From the NCBI GenBank assembly GCA_033675545.1, contig JAWDGP010003357.1, positions 763,501 to 827,500 on the forward strand: 64,000 nucleotides of DNA, in the 5' to 3' direction. This stretch comes from Elysia crispata (lineage: Eukaryota > Mollusca > Gastropoda > Plakobranchidae). Positions 27,016 to 40,056 of the stretch are shown piece by piece (within the stretch, counting starts at the first letter, position 1; every line of letters begins with the position of its first letter). The notes below the pieces were generated by a model, which saw only the letters and a list, made by a program, of their open reading frames with translations, ran no database searches and was not told the origin of the DNA. The translations under genes and the position numbers were made by a program.

Positions 27016-28336
27016 AAAGACGGAAGTAATTAATATGCAAAAAGGCACCTACCTCGAGCAAATCAGTACGGCAAAGTAGGTTAATAAAGAAGAAATAATC
27101 CATATTAAAAAGTGAAATATTTCAAAAACTATTTATTTGCGGCGAAAAAAACCTTCAGATGCATCTTCAGCACATCAAAATCTATCAGAAAAACATCATT
27201 TTGAATGCCGATGCGTTTGGGGTGTACAGGTAAAAAAATACCAAAAAATGTTGTTATTGTTTTTACTTTCAAACTGGTTTGAATGAATCTGTTGTATCAA
27301 AATAAAACCTTTTTTGTATAAAAGAATAACATTGTTTTAGCCAATTGATTTATGAAAAATGCACGAAAAATTTTGATTCTCACATGGTATAAAAAGAGGG
27401 AATTATACTTAAATAATTTAGAAACCTTTTTTAGACCAAAAAAGTTTAAAAGATGGAAGATAGGTATAGTGAAATATGTTTGCTTCAAAGCCTTTTTGAG
27501 ATTTAAAAAAATAGATTTAAAACAAGCCAAAATTAGAATTATCTGGATTCAAAGAGAAAGAGAAAAAAAACCCATCTAAATCGTTCTAATGGATCCAAGT
27601 GCTTCTTTCTCATATTAACTGTCCAGTTTATTATGAACGCCTTAGATAAGTCGATAGTTCATTTGTTTTTCAGCAGAACCATTGCCATTTTTCTTCTTTG
27701 AACCATGCATGTTCTTACCATTGCTATGCCAACCATTTCTTGTGCCGGTCAGGGAGCTCTCAAGATTTTCCTTATTGGCAAAAATATTTAATTTTGTTTT
27801 CACTTTCCTATATTAACATAGGGGAGCAGCAGCATTTATATGTTTTCTTCAACGATTGAGATTTTTTGGTCTGCCCAGCATGACCATCACCACTTTCCTG
27901 CTTTCACCTATGCCTGGAATCACATTTACTAGTCTCTTGATTTTACCAGTAAGACCATCATTAGTTGCCTAATGTCAGTTGTGCATGCTTTTGTCTGCAG
28001 CACCATCATAATGTTTTTGGTGTCAATAATATATTTTTTGTTCGATTAAAATCTATTAGATTCTGCTTTTCAAAGGATGCAATAAAGAATTGGGTGAAGT
28101 TTTTCTTCAAGAGAAAATTTCCCAAATCTTCTTTTTAGGTGAAAGAAAACATTGTTATGGCTGAGAAAAATTCTGGACAATTGCTGAAATGTGTACCAGG
28201 TTTTGCTACTTTTTTTTTTAGATGAAAGCACAAAACTTTTAGGGTCAAATAGATACAAGATTTGAATAATTATAGTTGGAGATGACAAAAAAATGTAGGC
28301 ATTAAGAAACATGTTGAAAAAGAAAGTCAAAAGTTC

Positions 28337-28639
28337 TTAACTCTTTGAGTCAGTGCCCCAAATTCACATTTGGACAGAGGCCTTAAAAGGAAGCACTTTA
28401 CAATACAGGAGTTGTTAATTTTCAGTTATCCTAGCCTCGTTCTGGTTATTGTTGTTAAAAACTAGGAAGTAGTAAGTGTCCCCAGTCGGTGTAAGTTGCT
28501 TTCACTTCACTTTGTGTAGTTGGAGATAAAATAAAAGCCTCTATAAAGAGTCTATCTAGCGGCCGCAGGCTACGGCCACTCGTCCAAAATTGAAACTAGA
28601 TCGGCCGTACTCTGCGGCCGCTCGGATTCAAAGAGTTAA
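28337..28639. mobile_element. piggyBac-like MITE with a NotI-type hairpin
   Basis: A 303-bp element bounded by TTAA (28337-28340 and 28636-28639). The termini CTCTTTGAGTC and CTCTTTGAATC (second on the minus strand) match at 10 of 11. The right part has a 20-bp inverted repeat (28558-28577 against 28603-28622, 18 of 20 paired) built around GCGGCCGC, with a 25-nt loop. No coding capacity. Confidence 0.7.
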
Positions 28640-31600
28640 TAGACACCTATGTATATATGTAAAGTTTTTGTGATGTTTAAATTATTTGTCAGTCAAAGCG
28701 TTAAAAAGATAATACTCCACTTGAAATTTTTTCTGAACTCTATTGTTCCATGTCAAAAAATTGTCGAACATTTTTTATGAAATTTGTATAAATTATGGAT
28801 GCAACATAATTGTTTATCCCTAATAAAGATAAGACATTTTTTTTTCTAACTTGAGTTTTGTCAAAGCGCATCGCTTCATTTTTGCATTGTTTCATGTGGT
28901 TTGGGTTATTTGAGGGATTTTCATTTCATAAGCTGAATCTGAAAAATTGTTTGGTACATGATCTTTTCCAATGACTCCACATTCTACTGATTTATCCACA
29001 ACTCAGTGATTATTGAGTAAGCTGTAATTCACTGGAAATATTTTATTTTAGCAACCTTGTATTGAAAGTCAATAGAGTTGTTAACTGTTGTTGGGACGTC
29101 ATTTATGGAAAATATTTATTTGAACAACCTTATACTGAAAAGGAAATAAAGTTGCTAGCTGTTGTCTGGATATTAAGTATTACTGCTGTCAAAAGTGTTA
29201 TTGTCAGATATGTTTCAAAAGCTGAGCCAATAAAGTCTTAAATTTAAGTGAAATAAGACATCAGCAATTGAAGAGAGGAAAAAGAAAAATATTCAGACAA
29301 CATATATATGAATTCATTGAAGCAATTGCTAAACATCTTAAAGGCCCTAAGAAATCAATAGTTCTATCGTGTATATTCCATGATCAAGGAGAGAAGATAT
29401 ATACAAAAAAGGAATATATTTACGTCCAATGAAACTGAAAGTTTTGTTACAAGTTAAAGCATTGCCTTTCTATTTTGTTTTGCTTCATTCCTCTTCCCTT
29501 CTTGGAAAAATAGGCACAGTGGAATGCCGTTAAAGTAAAATTAGCATCTGTAGTAATCATTTTGATTCAAATATATTTTTGTGTAACCATGTAATTTTTA
29601 GAAGAAAAAAATGTGTTTTGCTTTAAACATTTTTAATTTTGCAATAACATAAGGTATACCAATGTCTTGATACACAAGGGAATATGCTTAAAAAAAGAGA
29701 GATCATATGATTGCTCAATTAGCAATTAACTCAAAATTAAAGAATGTCAATTGGAGTTCTACTCTTTGACTTCCTATGATATTAAAAATAAAAGGATTAA
29801 GTAACTGAGGTATAAAGGAGAAGAAACCCATTGAATAAGATTCAAAATCGCTATGAATAAAATAATCATAAATATAAGATACCAGAGAGCAGATATGGGG
29901 ACTTCTTGTTTAAAATGAATGAAGAGTGATTTTATGAACTAGATCTTGGTCTTAATATTGCTTGATAAAATTTTATAACTCTGACACATCATCTAAAAGG
30001 AGGAAAGTGTAAGGGAAGGGGATAAATGAATGGGAAGGAAGTTAAATAAGTAAATAAAATATGGATTATTTTTATCATAGACAAAAATTTGATATGCTGT
30101 TTAGATTTCTTCATTTGTAAAAAAGCTACCAGAGTTAAGTATGTTTAAAAATTGGTTTTAATAAAAATTAGAGTAGATTTAACTCACTCTAAGTTGACCA
30201 TGCAGAACTGCACAATTCGTGGACAGGTCCACTTAAAACATCTCTGGCCTTTTTTCCCCTTCTTTCCCTTTTCATTTTGTTTAAAAAATTTTGAATACAT
30301 TATGATGATAAGAAATTCTGATGGGATTATATATTTCAAAAGTTGTTGTGTATCTAAAATTTTTGACAAAATTTTTATGTATGCTTTTAAAAATTATGAT
30401 TTGCAATATAACTTATGATGAAAACAATTTTTCCAAAAATAATAGCCTAAATGGTGATGGCTTACATTTTACAAAAAATTAAATGTAGGAAAGATACTAG
30501 ATCATTTTAAGACTTCATTTTCAATATCTTGGTGGTATTTGAAGTCAGAGTTTAAGTTGGGGCTGCATTTTCTTATTGACGTTTTTTAACCCTTTTAACC
30601 TCTGTTTTTACCTGCAAGGTATATTTTAAAATGTTTTTATTGTATTTCATGGAATGAAAAAAGGATATGCCAGACTTGCTTCATATTCTATTATTAATGT
30701 CTTGCCTTTTATTGTCTATGATGTTTCTGCATCATTTTATCCTTACTCCCTGTTGTGTATGCATCAAATTCTACATTGCATTAAAAAATACATGTATGTT
30801 TTTTATACCTTCTTTTTTATCAGGTTCTGCCTTTCCATACAAAATCTCTCTTTGATAAATTTTTCATTTGATTGACTAATATGTATGTTGCTTTTCAACT
30901 TGCTTTTAAACTCAGGAACAACCTCTGTGCTCTTTTTTTTTTTTATCAATTTTTCGCATATTTCTGTGCTCTCAGCAGAATTCTCAGGAAAATACTCTTA
31001 CTATCAGTCCCAGTAGCCACAGTTTTCATATATATCTGTTCACAAAAAAATCATGGAAGTGAAATATTTTCTTTCTTGAACCTAGAAGTAGCATAAAGTG
31101 AAAGCCAAGGAAGAAAAGCTATGCCACAAATATGTTGAAGCTGTCTTGAATGGGAGGAGCAATACCAAAATTTACCAGACATTTGTTGCCAATGTAGACA
31201 ATCTTGCTTAGGTATCTTATAATTATCATAACTCATTGCTGTTTACACTTGTAGCAGATTCCTTGAATTTGAATTTTTTCCACACTATTGAGAGTATTTG
31301 TTGCAATCTGATTATATTAATTAAAGTTTCAAAATTTACCCTATCTCCATGGAGAGATATCTGTTAAAGAAAAAATCAGTTTGGCAAGTCACCGTCAAAC
31401 AGAAACATTCTCAGTTCTTCAAATGGACATATGAAAGACTAGGAGAGATAGGAGGAGGGAATATTTTAATCACCCCTTGCAATATTACAAATTTTTTATC
31501 ATACTAGAAAATATTCTATCGAAAACTGGGGAAATATGCTTAGAAGTTAGAGGATGAAGACAGACCAATAATAAATCAAAAGAATATTTTATGACAAACA

Positions 31601-32039
31601 GATTTGTATAAATTTACTGATATTTTTTCCTATAAAAAGGTAAGCACAAAATATGGCATTTTAAATAAGAATGTTTCATCAACCGGTGCATGTGCTTTGG
31701 GCACTACCGTTTTATCCAAGTCCTTCAAGAACCATGTTTTGTATGAATACCAATACCTTTGTTACTAATGTTTCTGTTAGCATATACATGTAAATATATA
31801 TTTTTTATTTATTTCAGTTTTATTCTTCTAGTATTGGTGTGTTTTTCTTCTGTCTTTTTGAAGATACTGTTCACTTGTAAACAAAAAAAAATTTTAATTA
31901 AATTACAAATAGAGGTTTCTACGGATACAAAAATCTCACTGAATATTTTTTCCCATCTTTTTGCAATTTATATCAATTTTTGTGAAAAACTTTGCCTGTT
32001 TTACTTTGACTGTTTTTTATGTTTTCATTTGCCTGTTTC
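28640..32039. other. Intergenic AT-rich DNA
   Basis: About 3.4 kb with no recognisable exon, RNA gene or element. Short open frames here have no family resemblance and are AT-rich. Confidence 0.45.
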
Positions 32040-33224
32040 TGCGTGAACAGAGCAATAAATCAGCTCATCTCAAACATGCAAAAAACCTGTAACCAAGCAT
32101 CAACAATTGAGTGGAATTCACCCCTCTTGGTCAATTTTATCGACTTTGAAAAGGCCTTCGACAGCATTGACAGGGACACCCTATGGAAACTTCTGACGCA
32201 CTATGGCATTCCACCAAAGATTGTAACGTTAATCCAGAAGATGTATGATGGCACCAGTTGTAAAGTTCTACATGAAGGAAGACTAACAGACAGTTTTGAG
32301 ATTAAAACCGGGGTTCGACAGGGATGTCTGCTTTCACCGTTTCTTTTCATCTTGGCAGTAGATTGGCTAATGAAAGAGAGCACTTCAGGAAGCAGAAATG
32401 GAATTCAGTGGACATTATGGACCCAACTGGATGACCTGGATTTTGCGGATGACATTGCCCTGGTCTCACACAACCACAGCCAAATGCAGGACAAGAACTC
32501 AACGGTGAACCAACTGTCGGGATCAATAGGGCTTCGTATACATCCCGGAAAGTCGAAAATGCTCAAAATCAAAACAGAGTATACACAAGCAATAACAGTC
32601 GGAGGAAAACCCCTGGAAGTTGTAGAAAATTTTACGTATCTCGGCAGTGTTTTTGACCACTCTGGAGGGACGGCGGCAGATGTGAGGTCTAGAGTGGCAA
32701 AGGCGAGAGCAGCGTTCAAAACTCTGGATAAAATATGGAGAGACAGAACCATTTCAACAAAAACCAAGATCAGACTTTTTAACTCAAACGTCAAATCTGC
32801 CCTGCTTTATGGATGTGAGACCTGGAGCTTAAATCAATCATCTCTAAAGAAAGTCCAGACTTTTGTCAACGGATGTCTTCGCAGGATCCTGCGCATATTT
32901 TGGCCAGAAAGAATTCGAAACGAGGAGTTGTGGAACAGAGCAGGACAGCGCCCAATCCGGGAGGAAATAACACAGAGAAGATGGAGATGGCTGGGGCACA
33001 CTCTCAGAAAGCCAAGAAACAGCATTACAAGACAATCCTTGCAGTGGAACCCTCAAGGCAAACGGAGCAGGGGAAGACCACGGACAACATGGAGAAGAAA
33101 TTTGGAAGAGGAGATGAAGGCAAGTGGTCACTCATGGAGGGACATTACACGGATGGCTGAGGATAGGCGGGAGTGGGGGACTGTTGTTCGTGGCCTATAC
33201 CCTTTGCAGGGTGAGTGGCTTTGA
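32040..33224 (+). mobile_element. 5'-truncated LINE with an uninterrupted reverse-transcriptase ORF
   Basis: A 401-codon frame (32019-33224, TGA) is open. From about residue 10 it reads as a LINE RT lacking the N-terminal endonuclease. It has motif A FIDFEKAFD (residues 40-48), motif B GVRQGCLLSPFLF (98-110), motif C FADD (142-145), a C-terminal CETWSL segment, and an arginine-rich tail (GKRSRGRPRTTWRR, RREWGTVVRGL). The first few residues belong to flanking DNA, so the element starts near 32,040 by 5' truncation. FADD in place of the usual YADD is normal in several LINE families. It is a different family from the IDYTKAFD copies in this window. No start codon for a functional protein is implied, and it is probably a dead-on-arrival insertion. 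Confidence 0.85.
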
Positions 33225-33379
33225 TTGAAGAATCAACAAAAATTTCTAAAACAAGACCCTAGCTAGTAATGGAGACTGTCATGTGTGTTTAACTAGTATG
33301 TTTATTTCTGCTATGAAAATGTTCAGTTTTTGTTTTTATTTTTTTCTTCTTGTGTGAATATATTTTATCTTTCAATATA

Positions 33380-33905
33380 CACTGGAAACCCATATATAAC
33401 AACACCTCGAATAGCGACAACCATTGCGGTGACAACAAATCTGAAAATCCCTGTTTTTTCATTTATTTAAGTCATTCAATTTATTTCTGCAATAATCAGT
33501 ATGGATACCTCTTCCTCCCTGTACTGACGACAACTAGGATTGATGGCATAACAGAAAGAAAGCACCAAAATTTTTCATAGGAAAAAAATCTTGAGCATTT
33601 TGTCTTGCCTTTATTGCTACGGTACAAACAAACAAGCGATGCAGGCTTTCCTGCCTTTTTTCCATACAGTTCCCTCCCATTAAAGCGTAATCTAGGCCTA
33701 GTATCAGTATCACCAGAGCTGAGGTATTAGACAGCGTGTGATCCAGCGACTGGGCATGATACAACAAAGATTTTTGAAAACTATTCATCTCCCATTCATA
33801 ACTATGAATTGTTCTTTATTCCCTTTTGTGGAAATAACAGCAACCCTTGCTATAATGATACTTTATGAAAAGACCAAGAGTTGTCGTTAGTCCCAAGTTC
33901 CACTG
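33380..33905. mobile_element. pogo/Tigger-like non-autonomous DNA transposon
   Basis: Flanked by TA on both sides (33378-33379, 33906-33907). The ends are CACTGGAAACCC at the left and CAGTGGAACTTG at the right (minus strand). Both are followed by an AACRACAMCTC motif, the pattern of pogo/Tigger termini. The element is 526 bp. A minus-strand frame (33534-33788) may hold a decayed transposase stretch, but that is not convincing. Confidence 0.55.
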
Positions 33906-34194
33906 TATTGAATATATCAGTTTTTAAATTTAATTGTATTATACAATAAATGTCTTGTGTTTGATGTCATACTCATAATATTTGAAAATGTATGTAGAAC
34001 TTCACTATATTCTATATAAAGCTTCTTTCTGTCTTTTTAAAGGGAATCTCATATAAAATTATCCTATTAATTTTTAATGATACAAACGAGCTGTGGTCTT
34101 TTTATTCCACTTGAATTTTCTCATTAATGGCTTATGCCAAGGCCAAAGAGAGATCTTGAAATATAGTTTGCTAGAGTTTTCATTTTATTTTGCA

Positions 34195-34262
34195 GGTGGC
34201 TCAGTCGGTAGAGCAATGGAGCTGCAATATAAAAATTTTGAGTTCAAGTCCTGGGTTGGCTA
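34195..34262 (+). mobile_element. tRNA-derived SINE head
   Basis: Pol III box A TGGCTCAGTCGG (34197-34208) matches TRGCNNARYNGG, and box B AGTTCAAGTCC (34241-34251) has one mismatch to GGTTCRANNCC. Spacing is as in tRNA genes, but the anticodon arm does not pair well, so this is a SINE rather than a tRNA gene. An unassigned body may continue to about 34,380. Confidence 0.65.
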
Positions 34263-34380
34263 TCTGGTTGTAGGGTTGGATCTAAACAGCCCTATTCTCG
34301 AATTTGTTGAAAGCCCAACAATCTTTATGTCTGTAGAGTTCACTATGGTATTGTACTTAGCCATCACTTCTCAGGTTTAA

Positions 34381-37300
34381 AATAAACAGCTGCATTCCCC
34401 CACATTCTGTTATGCATTAACGGCTTAAAAAGGGTGCAGGCCCAGAATCAAACAATTACCCAATTTCTATGATGTAAAGAGACTCTTTATACGCTTACTA
34501 ATTTTGAACATTAGTGAATTTCACCCGTGATACCAGAAGTATTTGGAAACTAAGCTTTTATAACGTTTAGATATTCAAATGAAAGATATTTACTTAATTG
34601 GAATTGTCAGATACTAAAATGAAAAAAGTAACTCTTTCAGGATGGAAAGCCATAAATCAATTTTGTAGCAAAGGAGACAACTAGCAATATATGGTCATAA
34701 GGATGAACTAGTTTGCTCAAAACTTTTTTTATCATGAAATTATCTTCCTTATCTTGTTACGCCTCTGCTCAATAATTGGGGATTTGGAAGAGTGTAAACT
34801 TTCATCCTGTGCATTATAAAATTCTGGGGAAGGGGTGCGTGGTTGACCAATAAAGTATCACAATATGGAAAACAACTTTTTTAGCATACATATACATAAT
34901 ATTCGAGCATGTCCATCTTTTGTACTGTAATGTATTTGGCATAGTTTTTAAAATAGGTAATGGTATCATACTTTGATTTTTATGTACACTTTTGCTCTTA
35001 TTTTGTTTGAATTTGTTGTTTCTTTGAGTTTGTGGAGAGGTCACTTCTTTTGCACTATTTTTTAAAGAGACACATTGAATGTGTATTGGCCCTTTGCTGT
35101 ATGCACTTTCATCTAGGATAATGTTAATATTTTTATATAATGACTCGATCACATTTATTTTCATACTATTTAGAGTTCAGACGATGCATTTATATTTTTT
35201 TTTAATGAAAAATAATGTCTGTTTTGTAACTATTCATTGCTTGTTATAATGCTTAATATTTCAAAAAATGATCATTTCTCTTTATTATTTGAACTACCTG
35301 TATGTTGATTGTGTAGGTTTATCTACTAAATTAATTACCTACTATTTCAAAATACATTATTGAATGTTATAACTAAATAGTAGTACTAATGTTTATAATA
35401 TAATGAAATTTTTGGGTTTTGTGGTAAAATTAGTATAAAATAGTAGAATTAATCGTGATGGTGTTGGTGGGTAAGTTGTTGCCATTTATCAAGATATTAT
35501 CTTGAATGCAATACCAACTAGTTTCTATTATTCATTTAGATTTATCTAGAATTTTATTTTGCTTGCCATTGCAACCAGTTTTCTATTTTTTTCTTGAAAA
35601 ATTCTTGCCATTAACTGTGAACCGTTCCCTAGATAGAAATTTAGGTTAAGACGAAGGAAAAATTCTGTTTCTTTATATTTTCTTTCTGATCTCTTGAGGA
35701 TTCCAACATAGTTTTTAAAATTCCCTACTGGGAAGTTTTACTGTTTTTGCAAGCTTGTTATGACTAGGATGTGTTATATGATATTTACTGTACTCTCAGG
35801 GTTATCTTTTAGCATTAAATCAAATGGAAGCTTTGTCTAAAAATTGTCCTCTATGCAGCAGTATTTTTTTTTTGTTGGGTGTTGATATTTTTTTCATATT
35901 TTGTTTATCATCATTAACAGTATTAAGATACAGAAGTAATATTGCATTGATGTTGCCCAAGTGTAATGAGTCATATTTGTAAATTAGAATTGGAAAATGT
36001 TCAACATTACCAGCATCTGACAGATAAAAGTCATCCTGATACTTAGATAAGAAACCTGGCTTGCAAATGAATCTAAAAGCTTGCAATGAAATTAAAACAT
36101 TTAAGATCATCTCCTGATTTCAATACTTTTATTCTCAAACTCCTTAAATAAATTAAGTTCTACTGAAAATTGTTCAAAGAGACATTCATGATTACTGGTA
36201 TTGGGAAACGAGAAAATGGGATCCCAAACGAAAAATCACCTACCAATAAACAGGAAATAGATAAGCTTCAATAAAACTAAGTATAAAAAAAAAAGCAGTG
36301 AACTATACGGTGCCAGATATCATTCTGCTTGGTTCAAAAACTTTGTGTCATCAAGACCTAGTAAGAGCTTCATGGCTGGTAAACAAAACTCATTATTCAT
36401 TGAGCCAGTTTTTAATTCTTGCTGCTGTCTAGATGTAAACGATTTTATTTTCATGCAGGTTGAATTTCCTTAAAATTTAACCCAGTCTTTTTTTTTTCTA
36501 CTCTCTAATCTATTCATCTGCTATTTCATTTAAAAGAATTCCACTGAGAGTGAATGTAGAATTTCTTCATTGCTATAAGTCTGAATTTAGTACTTCACTT
36601 AATTTGTTAATATTGACAAGTATTTGCGTGTTGACATACTTATTAGATTGGATTGCATGTTACAAAATTATTTGTATTTCTCTGTTTTTGGTTTCTTTTA
36701 TACACAGGATTTTTAATAGCCTTTATTTATCATTGTTGTTTGGGATATTTGAAGGAATTGTCAGGTCTAGTGAGGATTTATGTTTTTAGTAAACACAAGA
36801 AAATCATTGTTATTCAGTTTCGATCCTTGTCATAGGGTATTGCTTTGTGCATAAAATGGTGACTTGATCACATCTCTCAATGCTTTAAGTCATCAGGTAA
36901 GATTTTGGAATATGGTTTGTGTTATTTTTAATATTTTTCCTGCCTTTTTCAAATTTTTGCTACTCTTGCCATGCTACTTTTCTGCATTCAAATGGAGATC
37001 TTGTGTGTTCAATGTCGTATTTAGACATAAAGCACATTTTTGCAACAAGCGGGACTGAATTCATTTTATTATTCATCTATGTTAAAGAGACCCTTTTCAA
37101 TATTAATTTTTACTTGAATATCTTTCCTCAAGTCTTTTATGCATTATTATATATTAAAGAGAATAAAAGCGATGCTGGAAATGATGATTTTTTTTAAATT
37201 GCCAAGATCTTCTAAGCTTTGATACATGTATTAATGTTTCATTTGAAATATGATAGGATTTTCATTAATGACTCTCTCTCTCTCTCCTTCCTGGTCTGAT

Positions 37301-39480
37301 TTTGTGTATTAAATTTAAAATTAGATTACGATATATTTGATTTATTTCACTCTCAAATAAGTATATATACCAGTCATGAAATGAAATTCAAGATAATACT
37401 CAGATTATGTGAACTAGTTGAGATAATTCTTTTCGCTTTGACTTTTTGAAGGTATTAAAATAAAAGGAAAATACTTGGATGCAATAAGCAATAAGTTCCC
37501 TGCCCATCTATATTTGATAATTTTGCTTCTATTGGCCCATCTCAGTCATAAGTATAATCTCATTTTTAAAGTTCTTGGTCAGTCGCAAATTGCTGTAACG
37601 TTTATTTCTCTCATGAATTGGTGCATTTTAAAACATTAGTTGTAAATCTGGCCTGTCACTTTCTATGCTACTATGTTCCTTTAATTAAAGGGTTATAACA
37701 ATAAATATGGCAATTTTATTTCATTGGAAAATTAAAAACGTAATATACCCAATATTATGAGTTTGCTTTTATTATGCTAACCTGGAAGTGGCCTACATAT
37801 ACAACATGCAAATTGGTTTTGATAACTTTTAATGGTTTATCAAAATTAATATCAAAACATGGCTTGGAAACAACTAGATGTATACAGAGCATGTGTTACA
37901 CCAATCTTATGATTGTGTCAAAATGCCATGTATATATAAAAGTAATAAATTAAAAACAGCTTTACTTGCAAGTTGTTGCAGATCTTCTTTTTCCCTGAGG
38001 AACTATATCGAAAATAAATACTGGTGATGATGATTTTTGATGACGCTAATTATAATAAAAATGGATATGTTGTTTTTGACAGTGCAGCTGTCTTCGACTA
38101 CCATGAAAAGTAATTGGAGATCTTTATCAGTTATTCAGTTACCGAGCATAATAATTTGATGGAAGAGGTGGCTGCCTTCGATGGAAAAGATGAACTAATA
38201 AAGAAGTTTGTGGAGGTCAAGAGGAAGGAAAAGAGGGAAAAAACACGGAGGTAGTGAAGCTTATTTAGCATTTTGAGAGGACCAATATTATTTATATTTT
38301 ACCATACCTGGCCTTTCCTTTTTCTTTTATCTTTTCATGTAATGCTGACGAACCGATACTGCCTGTCGATTGGAAAACTGAAACTGACAATAGATGAAAA
38401 GAGCGTGGGTGGGCAGAAACCCTTTTCTCACCCATCCCCTCACCCCCTCCAAAACTAATTTAAATCCACCCTTTTCCTCTTTGAATTTGCTAGTACTCAG
38501 GAAAAGTGAGGTTAAACCATAGAGAAAATCCATTACATTTACAAGGTTAACACAAAGCTGCGGTTAGGTTTCTTGCCAGATCTTATTAAATTTTGACAAC
38601 TCTCTTACCGGCGGGTTAAATCATGGTTTTCTAGCTTGGTGCTTGGTTTCTGTTCTACCTTGCTCTGTCTTGAATCCTTAAAAAGGAAGAGTGGGATGGA
38701 AAAGATTTTTTTTCTTTTCTTTTTTTTTTTTTTTTTTTTGATGAAGGCTTTTCACAATTGCTTACAAAACAGAGTGGGCACTTTGGTTCGCATCGTAAAT
38801 TAAGCGTTAAGCTAAGCCCCTGTCTCCGCTACTACACAAAGGAACAAAGCTGATCTGAGGCTTAATGAGCGGAGTTGGGTCTAGATAAGAGAGGTAACAA
38901 AATAACTTTTTAACACCACAATTAATATCCAATTTAAAAATAAACTGAATAAAGTAAAAACTCTATAATTTGAGTAATTAAAACAGAGACATGTAAGCAG
39001 AGCTGATGCGAAACAAAAAGTCAGGCATTTACGATTAATAAAACATAATTATAACCTGAATCTGTTATTTTTTAATTACAATAATTAAAATTATAACATC
39101 AGCGTGCTATTGCAACTGAAATTTGATAAGTATTAAACTTCAAAGAACTTTTAAAGAGCAGCAGGAACTAGATTTTGCTCATTAAACAAAAATGGAAACA
39201 GAAGGTAAAATGATTATTTAATTAACAGAGAGGAAAGACGTTGAAACAGTATGAACTCGTTATTTTAAAGTGCAATAAGTCTCAAGGACAGAAATATAAT
39301 GGGTTAACACCAAACTAAAAGAAAGGATGATTCTAATCCGCCAGAGCAGAGAAGAATGAAGAGACACGTGTAGTTTGCCTAAAAGAAACCTCGCATTGAT
39401 TGCGGTCTAATTCTGTGAGGACTGTCTATTTTCATCTGTTGATATTTTTTGTTTTCATTTCATTACTGCATCCTACTCCT
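34381..39480. other. Intergenic AT-rich DNA
   Basis: No recognisable gene. A 31-codon frame at 38159-38254 with an open but stop-interrupted stretch upstream (stop at 38111-38113) may be a decayed coding remnant. A T-rich homopolymer region lies at about 38,706-38,740. Confidence 0.4.
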
Positions 39481-39808
39481 TCCTCTCCCTCTCCATCTTT
39501 CCCCTCCCCTTAATTTCCCTTGTGCAGGCTTGATCCCCGCCGCCAGAGATTCGTGCTGACTGCTGAGTGATGTCTGGCGGGAAGGTATCTAAAAAAAAAA
39601 AAAAATGTCGCCTATTTGTCTGCACGCCGCGCACGATGGTATTTTTACGCATAGAATCAGTTTGAAGTCGATGGTACGCATGTGCCGTTGAGAAGCTAGC
39701 ACGGATCCCACGGCACGGCACGGCACAGTACCGAGTACTACTCGATGTGCCGTTAGTCACGCTGCGTGCCGCGGGTAGGGTACCGATCCGTGTCGATAGC
39801 CCCAGCAC

Positions 39809-39810
<2 letters not shown>
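39480..39810. other. CpG-rich patch
   Basis: A locally GC- and CpG-rich stretch in AT-rich DNA. It has a short CGGCA tandem repeat (about 39,711-39,726) and dyads such as CACGGATCC opposed by GATCCGTG, and it directly abuts an (AG)43 tract. It could be a promoter or an element end. No gene starting here could be identified. Confidence 0.4.

Positions 39811-39896
<86 letters not shown>
39811..39896. repeat. (AG)43 microsatellite
   Basis: A perfect AG dinucleotide run of 86 bp. Confidence 0.98.
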
Positions 39897-39898
<2 letters not shown>

Positions 39899-39968
39899 GC
39901 AGTAGGGTGTGCATGTGTGTATACAAACCTACATTCAAATTCCTAATTAATGGTAATCCTAATGGCTA

Positions 39969-40056
39969 GTCTTTGGTGTAAGCCATCGGTATTGGACAAT
40001 GCAATAGGCACGACACCAAGCCGATATGCGAACCGTTGGCGGACTTACACCAAGAC
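39969..40056. repeat. Imperfect 88-nt inverted repeat
   Basis: GTCTTTGGTGTAAG (39969-39982) pairs with CTTACACCAAGAC (40044-40056) with one bulge. Inside, CCATCGGT pairs with ACCGTTGG at 7 of 8. It could fold as a long hairpin. Its nature is unknown. Confidence 0.55.

Noticed and set aside
32201..33160. Other frames overlapping the RT ORF
   Set aside because: Shadows of the 401-codon plus-strand frame.
34195..34262. Genuine tRNA gene
   Set aside because: A and B boxes are present, but the anticodon stem and acceptor stem do not pair convincingly.
39568..39585. ATG followed by a donor-like GTATCT (would start MSGGK) as first exon of the Ulp1-MULE-SWIM gene
   Set aside because: The phase would run into a stop in the exon at 47450, and the donor is weak.
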